This document shows positions 1-8,612 of a DNA stretch of 64,000 nucleotides, piece by piece. The position numbers were made by a program, and so were the translations under genes. The stretch's first letter is position 1; each line of letters starts with the position of its first letter. Below the pieces are notes generated by a model. That model was not told the origin of the DNA. It did not search any database and was given only the letters and a program-made list of their open reading frames with translations. This DNA is from CAG-390 sp045543615 (GTDB taxonomy: Bacteria; Bacillota; Clostridia; Oscillospirales; CAG-272): NCBI GenBank assembly GCA_045543615.1, contig JAZPXL010000057.1:1-64000 (forward strand), given 5' to 3'.

Positions 1-154
1 CGCGACAGCTTTGTTATTATACTACTTTCCCTTAATTTTGTCAATACCTTTTTTCAACTTTTTTGTCCTTTTTTCTTTATTTGTCGGACTTGTCGGTTTA
101 TTACCTCTTTTTCTCCTCTCTTTTTGTGGGGTTTTAACAATCAGCTGTTGTCAA

Positions 155-197
155 ATAAAAACGCCCACCTGTTATTGCGAGAACAGGTGGGCGTTTC
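155..197 (-). terminator. Intrinsic terminator of the first EEP lipoprotein gene
   Basis: A perfect 13-bp stem (161-173 with 182-194, arm ACGCCCACCTGTT) with an 8-nt loop lies 10 bp past the minus-strand stop codon at 205. On the minus strand it is followed by a T-rich tail (TTTTTATTTG). Positions 1-154 are T-rich and hold no convincing gene. Confidence 0.9.
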
Positions 198-204
198 AAG
201 GTGA

Positions 205-1947
205 TTACTTCATTATTGAGAATTCAATAATAACAGGATGATGGTCGGACGGATACCAGCCGTCGAACTTATCGAGGCATACCTTATATGTCTTTACGAA
301 TATCGTACTAGGATCTACGAAGATATGGTCAATGAGAGCCGAGTCCTCGCCATAGCTTGTAAATGTCGGGCCACCCTGAAGAACCTTCTTGGCAACCGTT
401 AGTGATGACTTATAGCCTGCTTGGGTAATCTTTCTAAATCCATCTGACGATGAGGAATAGTTAAAGTCACCTGTCCAGATTATTGGATAATCTGCGAAGT
501 GCGCCTTTACGTATTCAAGCATCTTTTCAGACTGATATGTTCTGACTTGTCCGTTTGTCCAGTCGAGGTGGCAGTTTAGGTGAACGAATCTGACGCCGTC
601 GCTCTTTCTTTCAAGAACCGTATAAACAAGACATTCGGGAGCTGCCGCATCCGGATGCTTAGAAATGACATCGGGTGTTTCGGAATGCCACTTTGTTCCA
701 CAATCAATCAGCTTGAATCGTGACTTGTTGTAGAAAATCATATTGCGCTCGCCGTCGCTCGAGCCGTCTCTTGAGAGACCTGTGTAGCCGTAATACTTAC
801 CGAATTCAGCAACGAGGATATTCTGCCAATATCCACTAACCTCTTGGAAGCCGATGACATCGGGCATATAAGTCTGAATCATCTGCTTTACTCTCTTGAT
901 TCGTGCAGTTTTTCCACCCGTACCGTCTGTGAACCAGACCTGTACGTTAAATGTCATCGCAAAAATCGAGTCATCGTTATACTCGCACACTGTCTTTTCC
1001 TCAAAGAGAACGTCTTGTTTGCTGAGAGTTGTCGGAATCTTTTCAATAAATCTGTCAACAGTAACCTTAAGAGCTGCCATATCTGCGGCAGCAAGAACAT
1101 AATTCTTGCCGTTAAATACGATAACTCCCTCGTTTTCCTTGGTATCAGCGCAGTATGATGCATATTCATCATCAGTTGTGCGATTTGTTTTACCGATCAG
1201 AATTTCGTGCTCAATCTTCTCGCCCGTAGGGTACTTATCACTGACAACATCAAGATTAAAGCCACAAGCAAGCTTGAATGAAGAGGAGAGTTTTGTCGCA
1301 AATTCAGCCTCGCCGTTGGGTGAGGATTCGGGATAAACTATTCTGAAATCAATGGCAGGGATTCCGTTAAGCGCAATTGCGTCATAAGTCTTTCCTTCCC
1401 AGGCATTGTAATTAAGCTCTGTGGAATAGAAGACATCATCAGCAGTAAATTGCTGACCTGCCGAATACTTAGAGAGAATATTGTTGAAGAAGTGGTCAAG
1501 CGCACGAATAGTTCCACTGTCCGTCCAGCCGGCAATAACTATCTTCTTTTCTACAAGAGCATAACCATAGTCATTGGGCTTGAGGCTATCGAGGAATTTC
1601 TGTGTCTCGGGACGATTGGTAACGCCGATGAGTATCTCATATTCGCTCATCTTGAACGCTTCGACATCTTCACGGTAAAAATCATCTTTGAATTGAACGG
1701 TTGTACCAAAAACCTCTCTCATCTTCATATTGAAGCGAATAATTCCATCCAGAACGTCTTCACTGACAACCTCCGGGCGAATTATTGTATATGTAGCAAT
1801 CGCGCTGCAAAGGATGGGATCCGGAGTTGGCTCTACAACCTCGCCACCGTCAGTTGTATCATCGCCGCCAATGTTCTCCCGGCAGCTAACGAAACAGCTC
1901 ATCACCATAATTAGTGCCATAAATACAAGCAATAATCTCTTAAACAT
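205..1947 (-). CDS. Lipoprotein with C-terminal endonuclease/exonuclease/phosphatase (EEP) domain
   Basis: The 580-residue product starts at ATG 1947, which has GGAGG eight bases upstream; a longer reading to 2010 lacks such a site. It begins with a lipoprotein signal ending at Cys22 (FVSC) and an acidic Thr/Asp linker. Two similar modules follow (about residues 50-165 and 195-305), each with a TxxRP or FRIVYP start and an EILIGxTNR motif, resembling accessory domains of extracellular glycosidases. Residues about 330-580 are an EEP domain with all expected catalytic signatures: FNVQVW, GFQEV, NCHLDW, GDFN, IDHIF and SDHHP. It is probably an outer-surface phosphodiesterase or nuclease; the substrate (DNA, phospholipid or sugar phosphate) cannot be told. 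It is a full-length paralogue of the gene at 3115-4851. Confidence 0.85.
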   Translation of the reverse strand: MFKRLLLVFMALIMVMSCFVSCRENIGGDDTTDGGEVVEPTPDPILCSAIATYTIIRPEVVSEDVLDGIIRFNMKMREVFGTTVQFKDDFYREDVEAFKMSEYEILIGVTNRPETQKFLDSLKPNDYGYALVEKKIVIAGWTDSGTIRALDHFFNNILSKYSAGQQFTADDVFYSTELNYNAWEGKTYDAIALNGIPAIDFRIVYPESSPNGEAEFATKLSSSFKLACGFNLDVVSDKYPTGEKIEHEILIGKTNRTTDDEYASYCADTKENEGVIVFNGKNYVLAAADMAALKVTVDRFIEKIPTTLSKQDVLFEEKTVCEYNDDSIFAMTFNVQVWFTDGTGGKTARIKRVKQMIQTYMPDVIGFQEVSGYWQNILVAEFGKYYGYTGLSRDGSSDGERNMIFYNKSRFKLIDCGTKWHSETPDVISKHPDAAAPECLVYTVLERKSDGVRFVHLNCHLDWTNGQVRTYQSEKMLEYVKAHFADYPIIWTGDFNYSSSSDGFRKITQAGYKSSLTVAKKVLQGGPTFTSYGEDSALIDHIFVDPSTIFVKTYKVCLDKFDGWYPSDHHPVIIEFSIMK

Positions 1948-1977
1948 TGAGTTGTACCTCCAAAAATAACTATTTGA

Positions 1978-2006
1978 ATTATAACACGGCGCACAAACTT
2001 TGTCAA
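1978..2006 (-). promoter_or_regulatory. Sigma-A-type promoter of the first EEP gene
   Basis: On the minus strand a perfect TTGACA (2006-2001) and TATAAT (1983-1978) are separated by 17 bp. The start codon at 1947 lies about 24 bp past the expected transcription start. Confidence 0.85.
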
Positions 2007-2062
2007 GCATTTTGAATATTTAACCCGACACATAAACAAAATAAATCAAAAGGAGGTTTTGG

Positions 2063-2743
2063 ATGTTAACCATAGCCATTCGCACAATAATTATATATCT
2101 GTTTCTTATCTTCGCAATGCGACTGATGGGCAAACGGCAGATAGGTCAGCTTGAGGTATCCGACCTTGTCAGCACTCTGCTTTTGTCGGAAATCGCTGCA
2201 CTTCCTATCGAAAACAGGGATATCCCGATCTCTTTCGCATTAGTTCCGACCGTGGTACTTATGACCATCGAAATTGTCAGCGCAGCTGCGCAGGGTCGCT
2301 TTCCAAAGCTAAAGAACCTCTTTTCACCACGCCCAAGCGTGCTTGTCCGTATGGGAACACCTGATTTCAGAGAGCTTGAGCGCAGTCGAATTTCGATGGA
2401 CGAGCTTATGGTGTCGCTTCGCAAAAGTGGTGTGACCGACCTCTCCGAGATTGCTTACGCAATTCTTGAGCAAGATGGAAACATCTCCGTCATCCCAAAG
2501 GCCTTTGCGAAAAATCTCACGCCAAAGGATATGGGCATATCCACAACCGAGAGTGGTATGTTCCGTATAGTCATTGAGCGTGGAATTGTGAACCACAATT
2601 CCCTCTCCGAGCTTGGCAAGGATGAAACTTGGCTTGCAAGGCTTTTGCAAAATGACGGAGTTTTGGCAGAAAACGTCATTCTCCTTCTTGTTGACGAGGG
2701 CGGAAACAAAAGAATTTTTACCACCGTGGAGGAAAAACAATGA
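2063..2743 (+). CDS. DUF421 (YetF/YcaP-family) membrane protein
   Basis: This 226-residue protein has a hydrophobic N-terminal third (about three membrane spans; IIIYLFLIFAMRLMGKRQIG is typical of the family), followed by a soluble part with the SRISMDEL and KSGVTDLSEIAYAILEQDG motifs that mark DUF421. Family function is not established; some Bacillus members are linked to spores. An AAAGGAGG site sits just before ATG 2063. It overlaps the next gene by ATGA, so the two are probably co-translated, which matches the common DUF421-DUF4363 pairing in Firmicutes. Confidence 0.9.
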   Translation: MLTIAIRTIIIYLFLIFAMRLMGKRQIGQLEVSDLVSTLLLSEIAALPIENRDIPISFALVPTVVLMTIEIVSAAAQGRFPKLKNLFSPRPSVLVRMGTPDFRELERSRISMDELMVSLRKSGVTDLSEIAYAILEQDGNISVIPKAFAKNLTPKDMGISTTESGMFRIVIERGIVNHNSLSELGKDETWLARLLQNDGVLAENVILLLVDEGGNKRIFTTVEEKQ

Positions 2744-3114
2744 ATCCCAACACTCAAGTCAAGCTCTCGCTTGTGCTCTTATCTCTGCTCGTAGCCGTTT
2801 CAATAGCCAACACCTGTTTCATAACCTCAGTCGGAAACACCCTATCGGAAATGATTTTGTCTCTGCCAAATGAAGCTACGGACGCCACAGATGAGCTATC
2901 AGCCATTAAAAGCTATTGGGAGAGCAATAAGACACTCGTCAGCCTGACAATTCCCCGAAGCGAGACCGATGCAGTAAGTGAGCAAATAGATATTGCCATT
3001 GTATCGGCAGAGGAGAACTCAAGCGTGGAATACAAAAAGTCGATGGCACGACTTTTGCGTGCCATCGACAATTTAGTCCGTCTTGAAAGACTCAATCTCG
3101 ATATTCTTCAATAA
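2740..3114 (+). CDS. DUF4363 family protein
   Basis: The 124-residue product has one N-terminal membrane helix (about residues 8-27) and an extracytoplasmic helical part with the LPNEATDATDELSAIKSYWE stretch seen in DUF4363. Its ATG overlaps the stop of the DUF421 gene. The function is unknown; partnership with DUF421 is inferred from the overlap and from frequent co-occurrence. Its stop codon (3112-3114) directly abuts the stop codon of the convergent EEP gene (3115-3117), leaving no room for a terminator between them. Confidence 0.8.
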   Translation: MNPNTQVKLSLVLLSLLVAVSIANTCFITSVGNTLSEMILSLPNEATDATDELSAIKSYWESNKTLVSLTIPRSETDAVSEQIDIAIVSAEENSSVEYKKSMARLLRAIDNLVRLERLNLDILQ

Positions 3115-4851
3115 TCAATAAATCGAATATTCGATAAGAACGGGATGATGGTCGGAGGGATAGTTTCCGTTGATCTTCTCGTTGCATACACGGTAGCTCT
3201 CAACCAAAATCTTCTTATGTGTAACAAACACAAAGTCGATAGTTGAATTACTGCTTCCGTAATCTGTATATGTCGGGCCCTTAGTAATAACATTACCTGC
3301 GATACCCGATGAATTCTTAAGCATTCCACTACTAACAATGTTGTTGTATGCATTGGAGGATGCGCCACAGTTGAAGTCGCCCGTCAGAACTACGGGATAA
3401 TCGGTAATTGTATTGACATATTTCATAAGCGCATTTGCCTGCTTTTCTCTTGCAACGCCACTTTCGTGGTCAAAGTGGGTGTTGATAACCATAATTCTCT
3501 GTCCATCACTCTTGCGCTCAAGCAATGCGTATGTATAAATTCTGTTGAGAGAGGACTCGCTGTACTTTGACTTCACGTCGGGAGTATCCGAGAGCCACTT
3601 TGTGCCGTATTCAATGCACTTAAAGAGATCCTTTTTGTAGAAAATGGGGTTAAATTCGCCCTTTGTTCCACCGTCTCTGCCAAGACCGACAAAATCGTAC
3701 TCGCTCTTGAGGAATGCGTTGAGCTTGCCAAGCCAATCTGTATCAACCTCCTGGAAGCCGATGGTATCGGGCTTATATGTTGCAAGCATCTTCTTGACAC
3801 GAGCATCACGGTCTGTGGATGTTCCCCATACCTGAACGTTAAATGACATTGCAGAAAGCAATTTGTCATTGTAGCTGTATTCACTCTTCGCTTCAAGTGT
3901 AATAGAAACGCTCTCAGCCTTTTCGGTAGGAAGCTTATCAATAAGTCCGTTTACTGCTGTAAGCAGAGCAGTTGCTCCACTTGCGTGAATGAGGATGTCC
4001 TTGTCAGTATAAACTACAACGCCGGCATTGGCAGCAACTGAATCAAGTGCTGCGCTAAGCTCTGCCTCGCTTGAACGATTGGTTGCACCAATCAAAATCT
4101 CGTGAGCCTGCTCTCCGCGCTCTTCTTTGTCGCTTACAACATCAACAACAGCACCACAGATATCTGCGATCTTTTCTGCAAGCAGCTCTGCACCAAGCTC
4201 CTCGCCGCGCTCGCCCTTGTGGGGATATACAATTCTGTAATCATTCACAGGAACGCTTCCGATTGAAAGATTCTTTACAGGGTACTCTGCAACGCTTAGA
4301 TAATCGTTTGCAGAGGTGTAGAAAATGTCGCTCTCGCTGAAGCTCTGTCCTGCAGAAAGCTTTGAGAGTATGTCGTGCTGGAATCTCTGAATAGCTGAGA
4401 TAGTTCCCTCGTCTGTATTACCTGCGATAACGAGCTTTGTGCCGATGAGCTTATAGCCGTAATCATCTCTGTTAAGATCAGCCAGAAATTCAATGCTTTC
4501 CTTACGGTTGGTCTTGCCTATAAGAATTTCGGTATCAACCATCGCAAAAGCAGGAACGTTTTCCATATAGAAATCGGTCTTGAAGAGAAGATTGTTGCCA
4601 AAAATTTCTCTCATATTTGTGTTAAAGTCCTGAACTGCTGTAAGAAGCGTGTCGGAAATTTCGTCGGGGCGCACGATGGTGTACGTCGCAACAGCCTGAG
4701 CCAAAAGCTCAAGCTTGATGTTATTCGTTGTGTCCTCAGGCTCGGTTGTGTCGTCACCTGCGCCGTTGTCCTCACAGCCGACAAAGCAAGAAAACGCAGT
4801 CAGTGCCATAAGTATAGCAAGAAATAGTGATACTATCCTGATCTTCTTCAT
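3115..4851 (-). CDS. Second EEP-domain lipoprotein, paralogue of the gene at 205-1947
   Basis: The 578-residue product starts at ATG 4851 (AAAGGTGG upstream), has a lipoprotein signal ending FVGC, an acidic linker, two EILIGxTNR modules, and a C-terminal EEP domain with FNVQVW, GFQEV, NTHFDH, GDFN, IDFVF and SDHHP. The architecture is the same, end to end, as the first EEP protein, so the pair arose by duplication. Both catalytic sets are intact, which argues for two working surface hydrolases with perhaps different substrates. The paralogues share orientation and each has its own consensus promoter; the DUF421-DUF4363 pair lies between them on the other strand. Confidence 0.85.
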   Translation of the reverse strand: MKKIRIVSLFLAILMALTAFSCFVGCEDNGAGDDTTEPEDTTNNIKLELLAQAVATYTIVRPDEISDTLLTAVQDFNTNMREIFGNNLLFKTDFYMENVPAFAMVDTEILIGKTNRKESIEFLADLNRDDYGYKLIGTKLVIAGNTDEGTISAIQRFQHDILSKLSAGQSFSESDIFYTSANDYLSVAEYPVKNLSIGSVPVNDYRIVYPHKGERGEELGAELLAEKIADICGAVVDVVSDKEERGEQAHEILIGATNRSSEAELSAALDSVAANAGVVVYTDKDILIHASGATALLTAVNGLIDKLPTEKAESVSITLEAKSEYSYNDKLLSAMSFNVQVWGTSTDRDARVKKMLATYKPDTIGFQEVDTDWLGKLNAFLKSEYDFVGLGRDGGTKGEFNPIFYKKDLFKCIEYGTKWLSDTPDVKSKYSESSLNRIYTYALLERKSDGQRIMVINTHFDHESGVAREKQANALMKYVNTITDYPVVLTGDFNCGASSNAYNNIVSSGMLKNSSGIAGNVITKGPTYTDYGSSNSTIDFVFVTHKKILVESYRVCNEKINGNYPSDHHPVLIEYSIY

Positions 4852-4888
4852 TTGATTACCACCTTTGTTTTGACGTTTTAATGGCTTC

Positions 4889-4917
4889 ATTATACCACCA
4901 CTCGCTCTAAATGTCAA
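4889..4917 (-). promoter_or_regulatory. Sigma-A-type promoter of the second EEP gene
   Basis: On the minus strand TTGACA (4917-4912) and TATAAT (4894-4889) are separated by 17 bp, a full consensus, about 38 bp upstream of ATG 4851. Confidence 0.85.
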
Positions 4918-5010
4918 CTAAAAAGAAATGAACAATCATATTTTTTTCAAAAGCATTGATTTTTCCATTTACAAATGATAAGATATATTTATCCACAATA
5001 AGATAGAATA

Positions 5011-5060
5011 GGAACTGCTGTTTTGATACGGTTTGTATTGAAATGGCAGTCCTTATTTTT
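5011..5060 (+). terminator. Orphan hairpin with T-tail in a 446-bp gene-free stretch
   Basis: An 18-19-bp stem with one bulge and several G-T pairs (5011-5029 with 5035-5052) is followed on the plus strand by TTATTTTT. No plus-strand gene precedes it. A weak promoter-like pair TTGATT (4956)-17-TAAGAT lies about 35 bp upstream, so it could end a very short transcript. The rest of 4852-5297 holds only the EEP promoter, this hairpin and the thi terminator. Confidence 0.5.
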
Positions 5061-5149
5061 GCTCGTCCCTCTCGTAAAATCAACGCTTCCTCACTTACCG
5101 AGAAATCAAACGCTAAAATATAATTATTATGTCTTGAGCCTTACCGTTA

Positions 5150-5188
5150 CATTTTAGAAAAGTGGCAGGGACTTACATCCTTGCCACT
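5150..5188 (-). terminator. Terminator downstream of the thiamin operon
   Basis: An 11-bp stem with one G-T pair (5161-5171 with 5178-5188) lies 110 bp past the thiD stop codon. On the minus strand it is followed by TTTTCTAAAA, a modest T-tail. Confidence 0.6.
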
Positions 5189-5297
5189 AAGATTGTTATT
5201 TCAGAAGTCTTTAATCAAAAGCTGTCTTCCTTTATCGCACAAGATACTATAATCTTCGCTTGTTGTGATACTGTTGGTCCTATCATATCAAGTATTA

Positions 5298-6101
5298 TTA
5301 TTCAGCAAATTTGCTGTTCAGATCAAAAGCGTGGTTCATAGGTCCAGAGCCTCGACCCAAATCGAGCATCGCAGCAAGTGCGCCCGAGATATAATCCTTT
5401 GCTTTCCCGATAGAAGTTTCAAGGTCATAGCCTTTAGCAAGATTTGATGCGATGGCCGACGAAAGAGTGCATCCCGTACCGTGAGTGTTGGGGTTGCTTA
5501 TTCGCTTACCGCCAAACCATTTATAACTACCGTCTACATACAGAAGATCGTTTGCATCACTTATGCTGTGACCTCCCTTAAGAAGCACAGCACAGTCGTA
5601 TGTATCACCGATAAACTTCGCTACACGCTCCATATCTTCATTTGTGCCAATGCTCTGCCCTGACAAAACCACAGCTTCGGGAATATTGGGCGTAACAAGA
5701 GCAGCGAGAGGAAGAAGCTCTCTTGTTAACACCGATATCGCATCGGTTTTCATCAATTCAGAACCACTTGTAGCGACCATCACGGGATCGACCACAATGT
5801 TCTTCGCCTTGTAATAGGCGAGTCTTTCGGCAATCACCAGAGCGAGCGCAGGCGAGCTGACCATTCCTGTTTTTACGGCATCCGGACGGATATCCTCAAA
5901 TACCGCATCGATCTGATCTCTCAAAAATTCGGGAGTTACCTCCATAATTGATCTTACGCCGGTCGTGTTCTGTGCCGTGAGTGCTGTAATCGCACTCATC
6001 GCATAAACACCGTTCATCGTCATTGTTTTCAAATCTGCCTCAATACCGGCGCCTCCACTGCAGTCGCTTCCTGCAATGGTCAATGCTGTTTTCATTTTCA
6101 T
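5298..6101 (-). CDS. thiD: Hydroxymethylpyrimidine/phosphomethylpyrimidine kinase
   Basis: ThiD phosphorylates HMP and then HMP-P to give HMP-PP for thiamin phosphate synthesis. The 267-residue length is typical. The N-terminal AGSDCSGGAGIEADLKT, the KTGM, DPVMVATSG and the C-terminal GTGCTLSSAIASNLAKG (anion hole and catalytic Cys region) are all present, marking a ribokinase-fold kinase. An AAGGAG site lies seven bases before ATG 6101. It is the last gene of the thiM-thiE-HAD-thiD operon, 74 bp after the HAD gene. Confidence 0.97.
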   Translation of the reverse strand: MKMKTALTIAGSDCSGGAGIEADLKTMTMNGVYAMSAITALTAQNTTGVRSIMEVTPEFLRDQIDAVFEDIRPDAVKTGMVSSPALALVIAERLAYYKAKNIVVDPVMVATSGSELMKTDAISVLTRELLPLAALVTPNIPEAVVLSGQSIGTNEDMERVAKFIGDTYDCAVLLKGGHSISDANDLLYVDGSYKWFGGKRISNPNTHGTGCTLSSAIASNLAKGYDLETSIGKAKDYISGALAAMLDLGRGSGPMNHAFDLNSKFAE

Positions 6102-6175
6102 AGAATACTCCTTTCGTTTTTCAGCATCGTTTTATGTAGCGACATAAGGTGGTGCCCCCAATCTGCCGCTGTGTT

Positions 6176-6811
6176 TTATATTTTTGCTGTTTCGTAATTG
6201 GTAATATAATAATCACCGTTTTCTTTCATTTCCGTTTGTCTCGGTTCGTGTTCATCATATACTGCTGCAACAACAAATCCGTCACTCTTGGCTGTCATTA
6301 AAGCGTGAAGGACGTCCTCAAAGACGATAGTTTCACGCTTTTCTGTTTTAAGACAAGCAAGAGCTATACGGTAGATAATCGGATCGTTCTTTCCACAGCC
6401 GACCTCGGAAGTAGTTATGATCTCTTCAAAGTATTGTCCGACCCCCAAGCGTTGCAAGGCGGCCTGTGCAAGATGCCTGTCCGTGACCGTGGCTATACAC
6501 ATCTTCACGCCGTCCCTCGACAGTCTTTCAAGGAACTTAGAAGCCCCCTTTTTCAGAGGAGCTGTGTTTCGATAGAAATCCTCGACCATTCCGTTTACGC
6601 CGTCCATTATTTCCTTGACAGACAATGTCACACCATAGTGCGTACGATAATACTCTGCCGACTCTTCCAAAGTGAAAGTTTTAAAAACTTCGGCTAAATT
6701 TTCTCTCGCCTCAATACCAAGGGAACGGAGATAGTTCTCCCCGATGGTATCCCATATAGACATCGAATCAAGGAGCGTTCCATCGAGGTCAAATATTGCG
6801 CCTTTGATCAT
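6176..6811 (-). CDS. HAD-superfamily phosphatase in the thiamin operon
   Basis: This 211-residue protein has the HAD nucleophile motif FDLDGTLLDS at its start, an alpha-helical cap, motif II Thr (CIATVTDR), and the motif III/IV region (GCGKNDPIIY and FEDVLHALMTA). It resembles subfamily IA beta-phosphoglucomutase/phosphoglycolate phosphatase-like enzymes. ATG 6811 overlaps the thiE stop as ATGA, so it is translationally coupled to thiE. The position suggests a phosphatase acting on a thiamin pathway phosphate such as thiamin monophosphate or HMP-P, but this is inference; it could also be a general housekeeping phosphatase. Confidence 0.85.
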   Translation of the reverse strand: MIKGAIFDLDGTLLDSMSIWDTIGENYLRSLGIEARENLAEVFKTFTLEESAEYYRTHYGVTLSVKEIMDGVNGMVEDFYRNTAPLKKGASKFLERLSRDGVKMCIATVTDRHLAQAALQRLGVGQYFEEIITTSEVGCGKNDPIIYRIALACLKTEKRETIVFEDVLHALMTAKSDGFVVAAVYDEHEPRQTEMKENGDYYITNYETAKI

Positions 6812-7449
6812 TTTGCTGTTGCCTGCCTTGTAAGAGCTTTGAGCTCTGCTGTCGCACTTGTGATATCTTCGGCAGCAAAAATCGCGCTTATTACAGCGAC
6901 ACCACAAATACCACTTCCACTAAGCTCAAGCACATTGTGCTTGCCGATCCCCCCGATAGCTACAACGGGAATGCTCACAGCTTCACAAATTGCCCTTAGA
7001 GTTTCACGGCTTACGTCATCGGCATCGGCCTTTGAACCCGTGTGGAACACTGCACCAACACCGAGATAATCAGCACCACTCTGTTCGGCAAGTATAGCCT
7101 GCTCTACGGTCTGCGCAGAAACACCGAGTATCTTGTCCTCGCCGAGAAGAGCACGGACATCTCCCGCCTCCATATCACTCTGTCCAACGTGAACACCGTC
7201 GGCGTTTATTTTTCTTGCTATCTCTACATTATCATTAATAACAAAAGGTACGCCGTATTTTTTGCAAAGCCTCTGTATTTCAATAGCTTCGGCAAGAAAT
7301 GCGTCATCGTCAAGCTCTTTTTCACGAAGCTGAACAAAGGTTGCACCACCCCTCAAAGCTTCCTCTACCTGCTCGTAGAGAGTCTGCTTTCCAAGCCACG
7401 AACGATCGGTGACCGCATACAAAAGCAGATCTTTCTCATCGCACTTCAT
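6808..7449 (-). CDS. thiE: Thiamin-phosphate synthase
   Basis: ThiE joins HMP-PP and hydroxyethylthiazole phosphate to thiamin phosphate. The 213-residue TIM-barrel protein shows VTDR near the start, the diphosphate-binding QLREKELDD, the FVINDNVEIA, GVHVGQSD, the flexible-loop GVSAQT, GAVFHTGSK and the C-terminal VVAIGGI. Start 7449 has GGGGAG eight bases upstream and overlaps the end of thiM by 14 bp. Confidence 0.97.
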   Translation of the reverse strand: MKCDEKDLLLYAVTDRSWLGKQTLYEQVEEALRGGATFVQLREKELDDDAFLAEAIEIQRLCKKYGVPFVINDNVEIARKINADGVHVGQSDMEAGDVRALLGEDKILGVSAQTVEQAILAEQSGADYLGVGAVFHTGSKADADDVSRETLRAICEAVSIPVVAIGGIGKHNVLELSGSGICGVAVISAIFAAEDITSATAELKALTRQATAK

Positions 7450-8257
7450 ATTTTGCTCCCCTGTTAAGCGTTTCTGCATCCATATTGTAAATGGCATCAA
7501 TGATACGGTTGCGAAGTGAGGAGTTACCCTCGCCATCTGCCATATTTCTCACACCGATCTCACCTGCAAGTCCCATTACGCAAACTGCGGCGGCAACAGC
7601 CTCGGTCTTGTTATCTGTATTGGCAACTACATATGCAGTTGCAATTCCCGAAAGCTGACAGCCCGTACCTGTTATACGGCTCATTTCGGGACGACCGTTG
7701 CGAATAACATAGCACTTTTCTGCATCGGCAACAAGGTCAATAGCCCCCGTGATCGCAACAACAGCTCCGGTCTTTGCGGCAAAGCTCTTGACGAAAGCTA
7801 CCATCTGATCGAGATTCTCCTCAGTTACGGTATCTGCCGCATCTGCATCAACGCCCTTGGTCGTTCCACTGCCGAGAGCGAGTGTTTTGATTTCCGAGAT
7901 ATTGCCTCGGATGACGTCAGGCTTGAGCTTCTCCATAATTTCAATTGCAGTACCGGTGCGAAGCGCGCTTGCGCCTGCTCCTACGGGATCGAGCAGAACG
8001 GGATGTCCAAGCTCATTTGACTTTGCACCTGATATAAACATAGCTTCAATGCTACGTTCATTGAGCGTGCCGATATTAATGTTAAGTCCTCCACAGATGG
8101 AGGTGATATCAGCCACGTCATTGGGTTCGTCCGACATAATGGGGCTACCCCCACAGGCGAGAATCGCGTTTGCCACATCATTAACTGTTACATAATTCGT
8201 GATATTATGCACAAGCGGCGTGGACTTTCTTACGTTTTCAAGACAGTTTCCAAGCAT
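7436..8257 (-). CDS. thiM: Hydroxyethylthiazole kinase
   Basis: ThiM phosphorylates salvaged hydroxyethylthiazole. The 273-residue product carries the family N-terminus PLVHNITNYV, MSDEPNDVADI, LDPVGAGAS, RGNISEI and the C-terminal GTGCQLSGIATAYV. Start 8257 was chosen because GAGG lies eight bases before it and the product then begins as known ThiM proteins do; the extra 14 codons upstream look non-coding. It heads the operon directly behind the TPP riboswitch. With thiE and thiD but no thiC, thiG or thiS here, the locus fits salvage rather than de novo synthesis. Confidence 0.97.
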   Translation of the reverse strand: MLGNCLENVRKSTPLVHNITNYVTVNDVANAILACGGSPIMSDEPNDVADITSICGGLNINIGTLNERSIEAMFISGAKSNELGHPVLLDPVGAGASALRTGTAIEIMEKLKPDVIRGNISEIKTLALGSGTTKGVDADAADTVTEENLDQMVAFVKSFAAKTGAVVAITGAIDLVADAEKCYVIRNGRPEMSRITGTGCQLSGIATAYVVANTDNKTEAVAAAVCVMGLAGEIGVRNMADGEGNSSLRNRIIDAIYNMDAETLNRGAKYEVR

Positions 8258-8411
8258 TTTTGCCTCTTTCTCCGATTTGTTCGGAATAATAATATTCAAT
8301 CATTCAGCGGAAACCATCGGCGGCACTGTCGCCCCAATCGCTCACCTGCATAAGTCCTATGCGTTCCCCGAGTATGCATAACGGACTTGAGGATGAGCAA
8401 TTCAACACAGA

Positions 8412-8448
8412 ATAAAAAATGGAAGCTACCTTTTTTGGTAACTTCCAT
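8412..8448 (-). terminator. Expression-platform terminator of the TPP riboswitch
   Basis: On the minus strand a 12-bp stem (8448-8437 with 8430-8419; arm ATGGAAG-TTACC with one mismatch) is followed by TTTTTTATT. It lies just past the riboswitch and 155 bp before thiM, so thiamin pyrophosphate binding probably stops transcription early. A second weaker hairpin (AAGTCC/GGACTT, about 8350-8398) follows in the leader. Confidence 0.88.
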
Positions 8449-8469
8449 CTGAATACACTATTGTTCAGG

Positions 8470-8568
8470 CATCCCTACGTTGGCATTATCCAAATCAGGT
8501 TAATGGGTCGAAGGTCTTACCTTCCTCTCAGCCTGTCCGCGCTCATAGGCGCATCAAGCTCCCCGCTG
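8470..8568 (-). ncRNA. TPP riboswitch (THI element)
   Basis: Read on the minus strand, the segment has the hallmark conserved parts in order: GGGGAGC, GGCTGAGAGG, GACCCATTAACCTGAT, TTGGATAATGCCAACG and TAGGGA. These form the pyrimidine- and diphosphate-sensing arms of the thiamin pyrophosphate aptamer. It precedes thiM with a terminator between, indicating transcriptional OFF control. Confidence 0.98.
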
Positions 8569-8583
8569 TTTAATTGTACGTTT

Positions 8584-8612
8584 ATTATACTCCTTTTCTC
8601 AGGAAAAAACAA
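8584..8612 (-). promoter_or_regulatory. Promoter of the thiamin operon
   Basis: On the minus strand TTGTTT (8612-8607) and a perfect TATAAT (8589-8584) are 17 bp apart. The expected transcription start is about ten bases before the riboswitch. Confidence 0.8.

Noticed and set aside
11..241. A 76-codon plus-strand frame at the window start
   Set aside because: It is T-rich hydrophobic translation running through a terminator hairpin into the opposite gene, without a ribosome-binding site.
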